Assembly: GCA_934436245.1 (NCBI GenBank)
Contig: CAKSAM010000003.1
Location: forward strand, 1-64,000
DNA from: an uncultured Acetatifactor sp.
GTDB lineage: Bacteria; Bacillota; Clostridia; Lachnospirales; Lachnospiraceae
Reading direction: 5' to 3'
DNA length: 64,000 nt
Shown here: positions 7,537 through 16,769 of the stretch, piece after piece
Layout of the letters: each line of letters starts with the position of its first letter
Position numbering within the stretch: position 1 is the first letter of the stretch
Position numbers and translations under genes: made by a program
Notes under the pieces: model-generated
The model's input: the letters and a program-made list of their open reading frames with translations, nothing else
What the model was told of the DNA's origin: nothing
Database searches by the model: none

Positions 7537-8379
7537 TTATTTTCCGGCAAGATATTTTCCCATGTGCTCTCTGATATGTTCAAATTGTTTTCTTGTCTGG
7601 GGATTCCATGATTCAAAATTCATCAGCTTGTCCAGATATCCCTGCTGCTTCACGATGCGGCAGCTCTCCGGATAGACCAGTTCGTACACCAGTGAAATAT
7701 GTCCCACCACGTTGTCCACCGCTGTTTTTTTCAGAGAACGCAATACCGCATGTTCCTCATCAAAGCTTTGCAGCACTTCCGGTGTCACTTCCTCCTGATA
7801 TAACACCCCGGTGCTGACATTGTAGATTTCTTCCAGTGGAAATTCCACATTGACCTTCAAAATATCGATTTTATCTGCGTCCCGCAATATATGGCAGAAC
7901 ATAGCCGTCCACTCCTCCAGTCCCTCCGGGATCCGGTAGGCGCTATGATAAAATACCGCCGTCCACAGCAGTTCATCGCAGGAAGCATCCTCCACGAAAT
8001 CCCGGATACTGATCCCGGCGTCTGCCTGAATCCCTTCCGGAAGTGCCTCTTCGCTTCCCGATGTCAGACCGGACTTCTCCTCCCAGATTTTCCCGAACAG
8101 AATTCTTGCTCCGTATTTTGCATGGTCGATGGAATCCGCATCGATGAAAGTTCCATATACCCGCTGCTGCTCAAACCGTCCAACATCATGAAGCAGTCCT
8201 GTCAGCCACGCAATATCCACCTCTTCCTCCGGAAGTTCAAGGGATCTTGCGATCTGCTGACATAATCCGCAGACTCTGTAAGTATGTTCTATTTTCAAGC
8301 GGATCATGTCACGGCTGCTGTCATAGTGATCCGTGTATTCCTTAAATGCTGCCAGTGCTTTTTCTCTGTTGATCTTCAT
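7537..8379 (-). CDS. HD-domain metal-dependent phosphohydrolase
   Basis: A 280-residue cytosolic protein with an HD fold. The metal-binding set is visible: His32 in EHTYRVCGLC, His64-Asp65 in LLHDVGRFE, a further His in DADSIDHAKYGARIL, and an Asp in ILRDADKIDIL. HD proteins hydrolyse phosphomonoesters or phosphodiesters, often of nucleotides. The substrate is not indicated here. GAGG lies 9 nt before the ATG. It is not fused to a sensor domain or GGDEF, so a c-di-GMP role is not suggested. Confidence 0.82.
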   Translation of the reverse strand: MKINREKALAAFKEYTDHYDSSRDMIRLKIEHTYRVCGLCQQIARSLELPEEEVDIAWLTGLLHDVGRFEQQRVYGTFIDADSIDHAKYGARILFGKIWEEKSGLTSGSEEALPEGIQADAGISIRDFVEDASCDELLWTAVFYHSAYRIPEGLEEWTAMFCHILRDADKIDILKVNVEFPLEEIYNVSTGVLYQEEVTPEVLQSFDEEHAVLRSLKKTAVDNVVGHISLVYELVYPESCRIVKQQGYLDKLMNFESWNPQTRKQFEHIREHMGKYLAGK

Positions 8380-8473
8380 TGTCTGTCGCCTCTTATCTCA
8401 CATATCATGCCTATGACATGTTTATTTTCTATAGGAAGTCCGTTTTCTCCTGTCTACAGCTTCCTGCCGTCCG

Positions 8474-9301
8474 TCAGGCTTTTTTCTCTGCTGACGTCAT
8501 ATATACCAATTTGTATACCGCTGCACAGATCACCGCCACGATCACCAACAGTCCCAGCTCCAGCGCCCATGTAGGAATCGTGGAGGCACACACCACAGTC
8601 AGAAAATCCACTGCGAAATGAAGTCCAAAGGCTGCTGCCAGATGCAGCTTTCTGCCTGTCCTCACCGCACTGTATACAAGAATCGACAACGCGATCTGCA
8701 GGGCGATCGCACTGATCCGCTCCACCGGTGCGAGGTAGAACTGGTAAGCCGGCGTGGTCCAGAGAATAGAGAGCTGATTGTAGGTTACCTCCTGCTGGGC
8801 GGGCTCCAATGCCGTCATGGTCTTCTCCATCAGACCGCCATTGATCATGGCTGCGGTAAGAAGATTGCTCATGGAAGACATGCCCAGAATCAGAAACGCC
8901 TCAATGCCGCCATGTCCGGCACCGTACATCAATGCGTTTTCCCGGGTCAGATGCTTTTTCAGGCAGAACTTCATGGCGATCCACCGGCCGGTCTCTTCGA
9001 ACAGAGCTGCTGCCACACCGCCGTATAACCCATATAGCCAGATATTATCCTGCAATACACTTCCTGTCAGCATAAGTACGATGGCATGACAGATCTGCTC
9101 TAAGATCATGGCAAATCCTACAAAAATACCGCAACCGATGAAAAATGCCGGCACCCACGCCTTTGTCTTCTTATAGATAAAAATACACAAAAATATGGGT
9201 AAACCCACGGATAATAGCAGAGATATCACCATCCCCACCATGCTTGCACCGCTTACAGTTCCCCAGATCATTGCTGTTTCTGTTATACTCTCCACTGCCA
9301 T
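8474..9301 (-). CDS. YhfC-family intramembrane metalloprotease-like protein
   Basis: A 275-residue polytopic membrane protein with about seven hydrophobic segments. Motifs resemble the YhfC/PrsW-like family: ALFEETGRWIAMKF (EExxR type) and YGAGHGGIEAFLIL (HxxxE) inside predicted membrane helices would give the metal ligands, with a third candidate in FGLHFAVDFL. Protease function is inferred from family membership only. GGAG lies 5 nt before the ATG. The neighbouring genes (HAM1, HD) give no functional hint. Confidence 0.75.
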   Translation of the reverse strand: MAVESITETAMIWGTVSGASMVGMVISLLLSVGLPIFLCIFIYKKTKAWVPAFFIGCGIFVGFAMILEQICHAIVLMLTGSVLQDNIWLYGLYGGVAAALFEETGRWIAMKFCLKKHLTRENALMYGAGHGGIEAFLILGMSSMSNLLTAAMINGGLMEKTMTALEPAQQEVTYNQLSILWTTPAYQFYLAPVERISAIALQIALSILVYSAVRTGRKLHLAAAFGLHFAVDFLTVVCASTIPTWALELGLLVIVAVICAAVYKLVYMTSAEKKA

Positions 9302-9353
9302 ATATTCTCCTATCCAGGCGCCTCTCTGCGCTCTGTTGTTTTATTATTTCTTT

Positions 9354-9399
9354 GTAACTATTCAGAACCCCATTCACAAAACCGCCTCTGAATAGTTAC
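9354..9399. repeat. Palindromic dispersed repeat, copy 2 (short form)
   Basis: GTAACTATTCAGAACC at the left and CCTCTGAATAGTTAC at the right form an almost perfect inverted repeat around CATTCACAAAACCG. At 46 bp this is the minimal form of the family. It sits 6 bp beyond the rdgB-like stop codon. Confidence 0.8.
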
Positions 9400-9405
9400 A
9401 TTTCT

Positions 9406-10026
9406 TCATCTGTATTGTAAGATTCTCCGGAAAAAAGTAAGGAATCCTTCCTCTACCGCCACCTGATCCACCGCTGTCTCAGGCAGATCATAGAAATATT
9501 TCCCGGTTCCGGGATCCAGGGAAATGCTGTCTAATGGAAAACCCTCTCTGCGGACGCTGCTGTGGGGTACATCCGTCAGCCAGAATTTCTCACTTTCCAT
9601 GTCAGGTTCCATTGCCTCATATACATGTTCCTCATCCTGCACATAGCAGATGGCGTTACGATATTTTGCAGTAAGCCTTCCATAGCGTCTGACCAGTCCG
9701 ATATAGTGCTCCAGCATCTGCTCATCCGTCAGATACACACCATTCACCGTACGCACATGTACCCCGGGCTGGACCGCCTCCGGGACATCTTCAAAATACA
9801 GCCCGGAATCACAGGAAAATACCGGCATACGAAAAGCTTCGTAATAAGCATGGGCTTTCTGCCTGGCATTCTCCAGAGGCGTATGGCCCGTCTCCGGGAC
9901 ATTGGGGATCTCCATCCCCTGGGCCCGCAGATCCTGCAGACTGATCAGTTCGATGCCTAGTCCGGCTATGCGGTTCTGCATGGCGGCTGCCTTTGCCGGA
10001 TTGCCGGTACCGTATAACAGTTTCAT
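9406..10026 (-). CDS. HAM1/RdgB-like non-canonical purine NTP pyrophosphatase
   Basis: A 206-residue cytosolic enzyme of the Ham1/ITPase fold, expected to hydrolyse dITP, XTP or similar to monophosphates and keep the nucleotide pool clean. The opening GTGNPAKAAAM corresponds to the TxNxxK substrate motif. ETGHTPLENARQKAHAYYE and PVFSCDSGLYFEDVPEAVQPG correspond to the acidic metal-binding and DSGL motifs. The sequence diverges from standard RdgB after that (DSGLYFED rather than DSGLxVDAL). It is preceded 25 bp upstream by a 32-residue membrane peptide in the same orientation. Confidence 0.75.
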   Translation of the reverse strand: MKLLYGTGNPAKAAAMQNRIAGLGIELISLQDLRAQGMEIPNVPETGHTPLENARQKAHAYYEAFRMPVFSCDSGLYFEDVPEAVQPGVHVRTVNGVYLTDEQMLEHYIGLVRRYGRLTAKYRNAICYVQDEEHVYEAMEPDMESEKFWLTDVPHSSVRREGFPLDSISLDPGTGKYFYDLPETAVDQVAVEEGFLTFFRRILQYR

Positions 10027-10051
10027 AAGCGTTGTCCTGCTTCCTTTCCGG

Positions 10052-10150
10052 TCAGATCAGCGCCGGTGTCTGTGCCAGGACAGAAACAACTGCGATCGCC
10101 GCCAAAATCACAACAATTACCACTACTGCAGCAATGATCTTCTTTTTCAT
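10052..10150 (-). CDS. 32-residue single-span membrane peptide
   Basis: The ORF starts with ATG at 10150 and stops with TGA at 10052. Its product begins MKKKIIAAVVVIVVILAA and continues IAVVSVLAQTPALI. The shape is a positively charged N-terminus, one transmembrane segment of about 22 hydrophobic residues and a short polar tail. The start is preceded by AGAAAGAGCAGGT, a modest ribosome binding site, and it is 25 bp before the HAM1-like gene on the same strand. Function is unknown; a small membrane regulator or a lone signal-anchor peptide is possible. Confidence 0.55.
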   Translation of the reverse strand: MKKKIIAAVVVIVVILAAIAVVSVLAQTPALI

Positions 10151-10234
10151 ATATAATACCTGCTCTTTCTAACTCTTTTATACTCTTGCATCCCATGAAC
10201 TAATGATGGCATATTTCAAGGACATTTTCAAGGA

Positions 10235-11587
10235 TTATGAAAATATTCGAGATGGCTCCACTTTCTCACCCGGCCAGGATTTTCTGAGTGCTGCATAGGA
10301 AACCAGGAAGTTGGCAAGCCAGCCTGCCGGCACAGCAAGCCAGACAAAGTCAATGCCAAAACGCGGTGCACAGATCAAAGCCACAGATAAGCGAATCGCA
10401 AGGTTAACCATATTGGCAATGAGGAACGGCCGCATGATGCCGAGTCCACGAAGAACTCCATCGGTCGCCATTTTAATTCCCATAAAGATAAAGAAGTAAC
10501 CAATCCATCTCATATAATCTCCGGACACCTGATAGGCCAGGGCTGTTCCGTCTTTTCCCAGAAATAGCGAGGAAATCTGCGTGTGCAGCGTTTCAATGAC
10601 AAGGAAGGCAAGTACCGCAAAACACACGTCCAACACCAAAGCTGCATGATAACCTTTTTTGATACGCTCGGTTTTGCCTGCCCCAAGGTTCTGGGAAACA
10701 AACGGCGAAACTGCATTACCGATGGACACGAAGATCAGGGAAAAAACATTCTCTACCCGCATCGTCGCCGCATATCCTGCAAGAGCCTGTGTGCCGAAGG
10801 GATTTACCACTGCCTGTACGATCATCATACCGATAGACACGGTAGACTGCTGCAGAACCGAGGGCACTGCGATCTGAAGCATCGAGCGCAGCTTACGCCC
10901 GTCAAACCACTGAAACGGGCTTTGGTATCGCCGCATCCGGTATAAGAAAATCAAAAGTGAAAACACTGCGGAAATTCCCTGGGCAATCAGAGTTGCAAGC
11001 GCCGCACCGAATACACCAAGCCCCAGACCGGCTACCATCCAAAGATCCATCACAATATTCAGAATTGATGAAAAGATCAGCAGTCCCAGCGGAATTTTTG
11101 ATTCACCGATGGAAGTGAACATGGTAGAGAGAATATTGTACATGAACAAAAACGGAAAGCCCACAAAATAGACCCGCAAGTACAGTACCGCTTCCTCCAG
11201 AATATCAGCAGGTGTCTGTAACCCACTCATCATCCCATGGGAAAAGCAAAAGCCAAAGATACCAAGGATGATGCTCAGAAGTAAAAAGCTGATCAGCGAC
11301 GTAGACACAATGGTTTTCATTTTGCCATACTCTTTGGCGCCAAAATAGCGGCTCACAAGCACACCTGCACCGACACCGGCACCCAATGCCACACAAATGA
11401 AAACATTCGTCAGGGCTGCACAGGCACCAACCGCCGCCAGTGCGGAGGAACCCACGAACTGGCCGACGATAATGGAGTCAGCCATATTGTATACCTGCTG
11501 AAAAAAGCTGCCGAGAATCATCGGCATTGCAAAAACCGTCAGCGCTTTCAGCGGCGCATCGGTAATCAAATACTCATCTTTTGACAT
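10235..11587 (-). CDS. MATE-family multidrug/Na+ antiporter
   Basis: A 450-residue inner-membrane protein with about 12 transmembrane helices in two homologous MatE halves. The first half has GSFFQQVYNMADSIIVGQFV and the second VPSVLQQSTVSIGMMIVQAV. The N-terminal motif (MILGSFFQQVYNMADSIIVG) is typical of the DinF/NorM-like branch common in Clostridia. The start at 11587 is favoured because GGAGG is 8 nt upstream; an ATG two codons earlier is too close. Substrate is unknown; cation-coupled drug export is the family role. Confidence 0.9.
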   Translation of the reverse strand: MSKDEYLITDAPLKALTVFAMPMILGSFFQQVYNMADSIIVGQFVGSSALAAVGACAALTNVFICVALGAGVGAGVLVSRYFGAKEYGKMKTIVSTSLISFLLLSIILGIFGFCFSHGMMSGLQTPADILEEAVLYLRVYFVGFPFLFMYNILSTMFTSIGESKIPLGLLIFSSILNIVMDLWMVAGLGLGVFGAALATLIAQGISAVFSLLIFLYRMRRYQSPFQWFDGRKLRSMLQIAVPSVLQQSTVSIGMMIVQAVVNPFGTQALAGYAATMRVENVFSLIFVSIGNAVSPFVSQNLGAGKTERIKKGYHAALVLDVCFAVLAFLVIETLHTQISSLFLGKDGTALAYQVSGDYMRWIGYFFIFMGIKMATDGVLRGLGIMRPFLIANMVNLAIRLSVALICAPRFGIDFVWLAVPAGWLANFLVSYAALRKSWPGEKVEPSRIFS

Positions 11588-11692
11588 GATCATATTCCTC
11601 CACAGTCCATTCAGTATTTCTTCAACTCGTTCATCTGCATCTTATCCGCCTTTTTCCCGGAAAGTGCTGCATCCTTCACCTTTACCAAGCAT

Positions 11693-11726
11693 AAAGAAAA
11701 CCCCGAAAATACTGTATTTTCGGGGT
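11693..11726 (-). terminator. Terminator of rplM-rpsI
   Basis: A perfect 12-bp stem, ACCCCGAAAATA/TATTTTCGGGGT, with a 3-nt loop starts 30 bp after the rpsI stop and is followed on the minus strand by TTTTCTTT. Confidence 0.9.
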
Positions 11727-11755
11727 CTGTTGCTCTTTTTCGATATACGGCTGAA

Positions 11756-12151
11756 TTATCTCTTTGAGAACTGAGGTGCGCGACGAGCAGCCTTTAAGCC
11801 GTATTTCTTTCTTTCCTTCATACGAGGGTCTCTGGTAAGGAATCCAGCCTTCTTCAGAACGGGTCTGAAATCACCGTCTACCTGCAGCAGAGCTCTGGAA
11901 ATACCGTGTCTGATCGCACCAGCCTGGCCGGTGTAACCGCCACCACGAACGTTAACCAGAACGTCGAACTTCTCAGCAGTCTCAGTAGCTGCCAGAGGCT
12001 GACGAACGATAACCTTCAGAGTCTCCAGACCGAAGTACTCATCAATGCTTCTCTTATTGATTGTAATATTACCATTACCGGGTACTAAATATACTCTGGC
12101 GATGGATTTCTTTCTTCTACCGGTTCCGTAGTATCTTTCTGTTTTAGCCAT
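11756..12151 (-). CDS. rpsI: 30S ribosomal protein S9
   Basis: A 131-residue S9 that contacts P-site tRNA through its C-terminal tail. [20 protein letters not shown] and the closing [16 protein letters not shown] are diagnostic, and the conserved terminal Lys-Arg is intact. It follows rplM by 25 bp, the usual L13-S9 pair, and ends at a strong terminator. Confidence 0.98.
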   Translation of the reverse strand: MAKTERYYGTGRRKKSIARVYLVPGNGNITINKRSIDEYFGLETLKVIVRQPLAATETAEKFDVLVNVRGGGYTGQAGAIRHGISRALLQVDGDFRPVLKKAGFLTRDPRMKERKKYGLKAARRAPQFSKR

Positions 12152-12176
12152 GATTTATTTTCCTCCTCTCAGTCCT

Positions 12177-12605
12177 TTAGAATGTCAGTACTTCAGGCTT
12201 CTGAGCCTCATGCTTGTGCTCAGATCCTGCATATACGTGAAGTTTGGTGAACATCTGTCTTCCTAAAGGTCCCTTGGGAAGCATGCCCTTAACTGCAAGC
12301 TCGATCACCTGCTCAGGCTTCTTTTCTAACTTTTCTCTCAGGGTAGCTTCTTTTAAGCCACCAACGTAATCGGAATGATGATAATATACCTTCTGATCCA
12401 TCTTCTTACCGGTTACTTTGATCTTCTCAGCATTGATAACGATAACGTTGTCACCGCAGTCGATGTGGGGAGTGAAGATAGGCTTGTTCTTGCCTCTCAG
12501 CACTTTAGCAACCTCAGATGCCAGACGGCCTAAGGTCATGTCAGTAGCGTCTACTACATACCATTTTCTATCGATTGTAGCTGGACTAGCCATAAATGTT
12601 TTCAT
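12177..12605 (-). CDS. rplM: 50S ribosomal protein L13
   Basis: A 142-residue L13 that assembles early on 23S rRNA. It is recognised by [20 protein letters not shown], the [18 protein letters not shown] segment and [20 protein letters not shown]. It is the first gene of rplM-rpsI, with GGAGG 6 nt before ATG. The 5' leader is about 170 nt from the predicted promoter, long enough for the autoregulatory structure known for L13 leaders in Firmicutes. Confidence 0.98.
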   Translation of the reverse strand: MKTFMASPATIDRKWYVVDATDMTLGRLASEVAKVLRGKNKPIFTPHIDCGDNVIVINAEKIKVTGKKMDQKVYYHHSDYVGGLKEATLREKLEKKPEQVIELAVKGMLPKGPLGRQMFTKLHVYAGSEHKHEAQKPEVLTF

Positions 12606-12776
12606 TATGTTCCCTCCATATTACTTTCGCCGATTCGTGATCGACTTTTTCAGTGTTCTGATCCGATGATAATCTGCAGATGTCCGGCTACATTTTACCT
12701 CTTCCCAAAACGGTTGAATACTATATTTCAATGCTTCGTCGGGGCTTTGACTCAGCATATTGAAACACTGTCACAG
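12606..12776 (-). promoter_or_regulatory. Long 5' leader of rplM-rpsI
   Basis: About 170 nt separate the predicted transcription start from the rplM ATG without an ORF. Short complementary segments (for example CGAT-cacga-ATCG near 12636-12648) suggest structure. Firmicutes rplM leaders are known autoregulatory elements, but I could not match the consensus by eye. Confidence 0.4.
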
Positions 12777-12782
12777 TCATAT

Positions 12783-12811
12783 ATTATATGATACGGTTTC
12801 GTTCGTGTCAA
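12783..12811 (-). promoter_or_regulatory. Perfect consensus sigma-A promoter of rplM-rpsI
   Basis: On the minus strand: TTGACA (12806-12811), exactly 17 bp, then TATAAT (12783-12788). Both hexamers match the consensus at every position, fitting a highly expressed ribosomal operon. Confidence 0.9.
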
Positions 12812-12902
12812 TACATAAACTAAACTTTTTTTGCGTTCATCTTTTATTGCTCAGCCTCTCTCACGCTTATATCACGTATTGCGAAGCTATTTACAAAAAC
12901 TC

Positions 12903-12959
12903 ATAACTATTCAGAACCTCATTCGCAGAACACAGTTTTGCATGGCTCTGAATAGTTAC
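12903..12959. repeat. Palindromic dispersed repeat, copy 3
   Basis: AACTATTCAGAACC at the left and GGCTCTGAATAGTTAC at the right flank CATTCGCAGAACACAGTTTTGCA, nearly the inner block of copy 1. The right arm contains the TAA stop of truA. Read on the minus strand, the hairpin is followed by ATGAGTTTTTG, so this copy could act as the truA terminator. Confidence 0.8.
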
Positions 12960-13747
12960 AAAAACTCATATTTCACCAAAGTCAGTCCGTGGGCCGGTGC
13001 GGTAGGGCCTGCTGCGCTGCGGTCTTTCGCCTCAAGGATCGTGAAGATGTCCATGGGATCCCGCTTTCCCTGACCGATATCCAGAAGGGTTCCGGCAATG
13101 ATCCTCACCATGTTATATAAAAATCCGTTGCCGCAGACCCGGATCACCAGGTCATTCTCTCCCTGCTCTTCCACTTCTACGGAATACAGGGTGCGCACGG
13201 TGGTTTCCACCTGGGCTCCGGTCTGACAGAAGCTTTTGAAATCATGCTCTCCTTCCAGATAAACTGCCGCTTCCTGCATCCGTCCCACATCCAGTGCATG
13301 ATAGGTAAACAGAGAATACAACCGCTTGACCGGCATGGGAAACTCCGCCCGGTAGATCCGGTACTCATAAGTCTTGCGGCTGTCGCATCTGCGTGGATGC
13401 CAGTCATCCGGCACCTGTTCGGAATTTTGTATCCGGATATCCTCCGGAAGTCTCTGGTTCAACGCATAGGAAATTTTCTCCGCAGGCATCCGGCTGGTAG
13501 TATCAAACACAGCAATATTCCCCAGTGCATGTACCCCGGAATCTGTCCGGCTGGCACCGATGACCTCGATAGGCTCCCGCAGCAGATCTGTGAGACAGCG
13601 GTTCAGTTCACTTTCGATAGTGATGCCGTTATTCTGGATCTGCCAGCCATGATAATTCGTGCCGTCATACGCTACGGTCAGGCGGACACGCTTTTTTTCT
13701 GTTTCCGGCGGCTTTTGCAGCTTTTCCATTGTAATTTCTGATTCCAC
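12956..13747 (-). CDS. truA: tRNA pseudouridine(38-40) synthase
   Basis: A 263-residue enzyme that isomerises uridines 38-40 of the tRNA anticodon arm. VRLTVAYDGTNYHGWQIQ opens the fold. The catalytic Asp lies in GASRTDSGVHALGNIAVFDT, and FLYNMVRIIAGTLLDIGQGK is the conserved C-terminal block. The frame opens with GTG at 13747, with GGTGA 6 nt upstream; an ATG six codons in (13729) is the alternative start. It is the last gene after ecfA1-ecfA2-ecfT, the standard Firmicutes order. Its stop codon lies within the dispersed palindrome. Confidence 0.95.
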   Translation of the reverse strand: MESEITMEKLQKPPETEKKRVRLTVAYDGTNYHGWQIQNNGITIESELNRCLTDLLREPIEVIGASRTDSGVHALGNIAVFDTTSRMPAEKISYALNQRLPEDIRIQNSEQVPDDWHPRRCDSRKTYEYRIYRAEFPMPVKRLYSLFTYHALDVGRMQEAAVYLEGEHDFKSFCQTGAQVETTVRTLYSVEVEEQGENDLVIRVCGNGFLYNMVRIIAGTLLDIGQGKRDPMDIFTILEAKDRSAAGPTAPAHGLTLVKYEFL

Positions 13748-13857
13748 TGTATTTCACCCACTTTCTCTCCCGTCACCTGTCTTAGGCTGCCCGGCATTCT
13801 CTCCTGTATTTGATGATATGCTATCTGCTATGGGCATTATTGTTTTGCAGTAAAAAT

Positions 13858-14667
13858 TTAAGGTAAAAATGGTAATCTTCCTACCACAATGCTGATCACC
13901 ATATATGCAACAATACAGCCGTAAGCAAGGTAATCTCTCTTATGATAAACTAACGGCTTCATCTTCGTCCTGCCCTCGCCGCCGCGATAACATCTGGCTT
14001 CCATGGCCATGGCCAGATCGTTAGCCCTGCGGAATGCGGAGATAAACAGGGGCACCAGCAGAGGCACCATAGCCTTGGCTCGCTTGAAAATATTGCCGCT
14101 CTCGAAATCCGCTCCTCTGGCGATCTGTGCCTTCATGATCTTATCTGTTTCTTCTAATAATATAGGAATGAAACGAAGCGCAATGGACATCATCATGGCC
14201 ACTTCATGTACAGGCACCTTGATCACTTTCAGGGGTCCCATCATTTTCTCCATACCGTCCGTCAGGTTGTTCGGTGTGGTGGTCAGTGTCATCACAGAGG
14301 ATCCGATGATCAATAACGTCAGCCGGATTGCCATGGAGATGGCCATTTTCAGTCCTTCCTGCGTAATGGTCAGCTTCCAGATCGTGAGTAACGGCGTTCC
14401 CGGTGTCAGAAACAGATTGAACACCACTGTGATCATCATCAGCATGACGATGGTCTTCATTCCTTTTACCATGAACTTAAACGGCACCTTCGACAAGCGG
14501 ATCACCAGTCCCAGGAACAGGGCTGCGATCACATATCCCACATAATTATTGAAAAAGAACAGGGAAATGATAAACAGGACCGTGCCTCCCAGCTTGACCC
14601 TGGGATCCATCCTGTGTATCAGGGATTCTGTCTGATAATATTGTCCTAATGTAATATCTCTAAGCAT
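13858..14667 (-). CDS. ecfT: ECF transporter transmembrane protein EcfT
   Basis: A 269-residue CbiQ-type membrane scaffold that couples EcfA ATP hydrolysis to substrate-binding S components for vitamins and similar micronutrients. Five to six hydrophobic helices are visible. The two cytoplasmic Ala-Arg-Gly-type coupling motifs, QIARGADFESG and MEARCYRGGEGR, are intact. It directly follows ecfA2, the module arrangement shared across Firmicutes. No S component is encoded beside it, so the ECF core is probably shared by several dispersed S proteins (group II). Confidence 0.95.
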   Translation of the reverse strand: MLRDITLGQYYQTESLIHRMDPRVKLGGTVLFIISLFFFNNYVGYVIAALFLGLVIRLSKVPFKFMVKGMKTIVMLMMITVVFNLFLTPGTPLLTIWKLTITQEGLKMAISMAIRLTLLIIGSSVMTLTTTPNNLTDGMEKMMGPLKVIKVPVHEVAMMMSIALRFIPILLEETDKIMKAQIARGADFESGNIFKRAKAMVPLLVPLFISAFRRANDLAMAMEARCYRGGEGRTKMKPLVYHKRDYLAYGCIVAYMVISIVVGRLPFLP

Positions 14668-14739
14668 ATTACTCCTTACCTGAGTTTCCGCCCACCTGTG
14701 TCTACCGGGTCGGAACCCGCATCTTACCTCATGCTTCTC

Positions 14740-15597
14740 TTACTTGTGTTTTGCTTTCCAGACTCTGGCGATCTCTTCCGCTGCTTCCTCTATCGTCGTG
14801 GCGTCCACATCCACATCTGCGCCTCTTGCTTTCAGATCGTGCATGATATAGGTGACCTGTGGTGCAGCCAGTCCTACCGCTTCCAGTTCTTTGTAATGTT
14901 TAAATACTTCCCGCGGCGTATCGTCATACATGACGTTTCCTTTGTTCATCACAATGATACGATCCACATATTCCGCCACATCTTCCATGCTGTGGGATAC
15001 CAAAAGGATCGTAAGTCCGGTCTCGGTCTGCAGTTTTTTGATCTGCTGTAAGATCTCGTCTCTTCCCTTGGGATCCAGTCCGGCTGTTGGCTCGTCCAGG
15101 ATCAGTACCTCCGGCTTCATTGCCAGCACTCCGGCAATCGCCACACGGCGCTTCTGCCCACCGGACAGTTCAAAGGGGGACTGATAGAAAAGCTCATCCG
15201 GCAGCCCTACCTTTTTCAAGGCATCGTATGCCCGCAGTTCTACCTCTTTTTTATCCAACCCTAAGTTCTTCGGTCCGAAACAGACATCACTGAATACATC
15301 GATCTCAAACAACTGATGCTCCGGATACTGGAATACCAGTCCTACCTTGCTGCGGAGCTTCTTCATATCATAGTCTTTGTCGTAGATATCTTCTCCGTTG
15401 AAATAAATATGTCCGTCCGTTGCCCGGATCAGTCCATTCAGATGCTGCATCAGCGTGGACTTACCGGAACCGGTATGTCCAATGATACCGATGAACTGTC
15501 CATCCGGTATCTTCAGGCAGATATCGTTCAAGGCATGAACTGCCAGCGGTGTATCTTCACCGTATACATAATTCACATGATCTAATATGATAGACAT
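14740..15597 (-). CDS. ecfA2: ECF transporter ATPase EcfA2
   Basis: A 285-residue ABC ATPase, one of the two non-identical motor subunits of the ECF module. Walker A GHTGSGKST, Q-loop FQYPEHQLFE, signature ELSGGQKRR and Walker B VLILDEPTAGLDP are followed by the switch His in LLVSHSM. The start at 15597 (MSIILDHVNYVYG) is preferred because AAAGGA lies 9 nt upstream; a longer frame adds ten unlikely residues. It pairs with the adjacent ecfA1 and ecfT. Confidence 0.95.
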   Translation of the reverse strand: MSIILDHVNYVYGEDTPLAVHALNDICLKIPDGQFIGIIGHTGSGKSTLMQHLNGLIRATDGHIYFNGEDIYDKDYDMKKLRSKVGLVFQYPEHQLFEIDVFSDVCFGPKNLGLDKKEVELRAYDALKKVGLPDELFYQSPFELSGGQKRRVAIAGVLAMKPEVLILDEPTAGLDPKGRDEILQQIKKLQTETGLTILLVSHSMEDVAEYVDRIIVMNKGNVMYDDTPREVFKHYKELEAVGLAAPQVTYIMHDLKARGADVDVDATTIEEAAEEIARVWKAKHK

Positions 15598-15645
15598 TTT
15601 GTCGTATCCTTTCCCGGGTACTTTCATCCGCTGCTGTCCCTGTCA

Positions 15646-16509
15646 CTATTTTCTGTCGCTTTTTCCATAGCCCAGTGCGCTGACCAACTCTTCCCTTGTC
15701 AATATGCCGTCCGGCAGCGGAATTCCCTTTTTCTTTAACTCATACGCCAATAACGTTACCTGTGGCACATCCAGCCGCAGCTTCTTCAGCTGCTCCACCT
15801 GGGAAAAGATCTCTCTGGGGGTTCCCTGCATGGCGATCTTGCCACCATCCATGACGAAGACCTTATCCGCATGAATGATCTCTTCCATATAATGTGTGAT
15901 CAGGATCAGCGTCACGCCTTCCACCTGATTCAGTCCCCGGACCGCCCGGATAACTTCCTTACGTCCGCTGGGATCCAGCATGGCAGTAGGCTCATCCAAT
16001 ACGATACATTTCGGATGCATGGCAAGCACACCAGCAATAGATACTCTCTGCTTCTGACCACCAGAAAGTTTATTCGGAGAATATTTCCGGTATTCGTACA
16101 TGCCCACAGCCCGCAGACTCTCTTCCACACGCTGCCAGATCTCTTCCGTGGGGATACCCATATTTTCCGGACCGAACCCCACATCCTCTTCCACAACCTG
16201 TCCGATGATCTGGTTGTCCGGGTTCTGGAATACCATTCCCGCCGTCTGACGGATCTTCCAGATATTCTCCTCTTCTCCGGTATCCATGCCGTCCACCCAC
16301 AGTGTTCCTTCCGTAGGATTTAGAATAGCATTCATATGCTTGGCCAGAGTAGACTTGCCAGAACCATTGTGTCCCAGAATGGCTATGAACTGTCCCTGCT
16401 CAATATCCAGAGAGACATCATTCACTGCCTTAGTGATCCCTTCCACATTGCCTTCTTCATCCCGGCGGATATATTCATATACTACATTTTTTGCTTTGAT
16501 GATTTCCAT
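15646..16509 (-). CDS. ecfA1: ECF transporter ATPase EcfA1
   Basis: A 287-residue ABC ATPase and partner of EcfA2. Walker [11 protein letters not shown]-loop [10 protein letters not shown], signature [10 protein letters not shown] and Walker [13 protein letters not shown] are complete, as is the His switch in LITHYMEE. It is the first gene of ecfA1-ecfA2-ecfT-truA. In many relatives this block follows rplQ directly; here a plus-strand M15 peptidase gene is inserted between them. Confidence 0.95.
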   Translation of the reverse strand: MEIIKAKNVVYEYIRRDEEGNVEGITKAVNDVSLDIEQGQFIAILGHNGSGKSTLAKHMNAILNPTEGTLWVDGMDTGEEENIWKIRQTAGMVFQNPDNQIIGQVVEEDVGFGPENMGIPTEEIWQRVEESLRAVGMYEYRKYSPNKLSGGQKQRVSIAGVLAMHPKCIVLDEPTAMLDPSGRKEVIRAVRGLNQVEGVTLILITHYMEEIIHADKVFVMDGGKIAMQGTPREIFSQVEQLKKLRLDVPQVTLLAYELKKKGIPLPDGILTREELVSALGYGKSDRK

Positions 16510-16657
16510 AATAATCTAATAATCTCCATTCCGCAGGCGTTTTTGCGCCGGAGAGTCCTTAACCCTTACGCTTTCGCATGATATCACCCTATTTTACTAG
16601 ATTATGCATAGATTTACAACACTTAACGGGGAACTGGACTGACTTTTTCAAAATCTC

Positions 16658-16686
16658 TTGTATGCTTCCCCAAAAAACATTATAGT
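16658..16686 (+). promoter_or_regulatory. Candidate promoter of the M15 peptidase
   Basis: TTGTAT (16658-16663), a 17-bp spacer and TATAGT (16681-16686), about 80 bp before the start codon. The spacing is ideal. A short direct repeat of AGAATATATCAG follows within the leader. Confidence 0.5.
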
Positions 16687-16769
16687 TATGCTAGTATCAT
16701 TCTGTAACAGAACTACGATCAGAATATATCAGAAAGAATATATCAGAATCAGAAACGAGGAAAAATATT

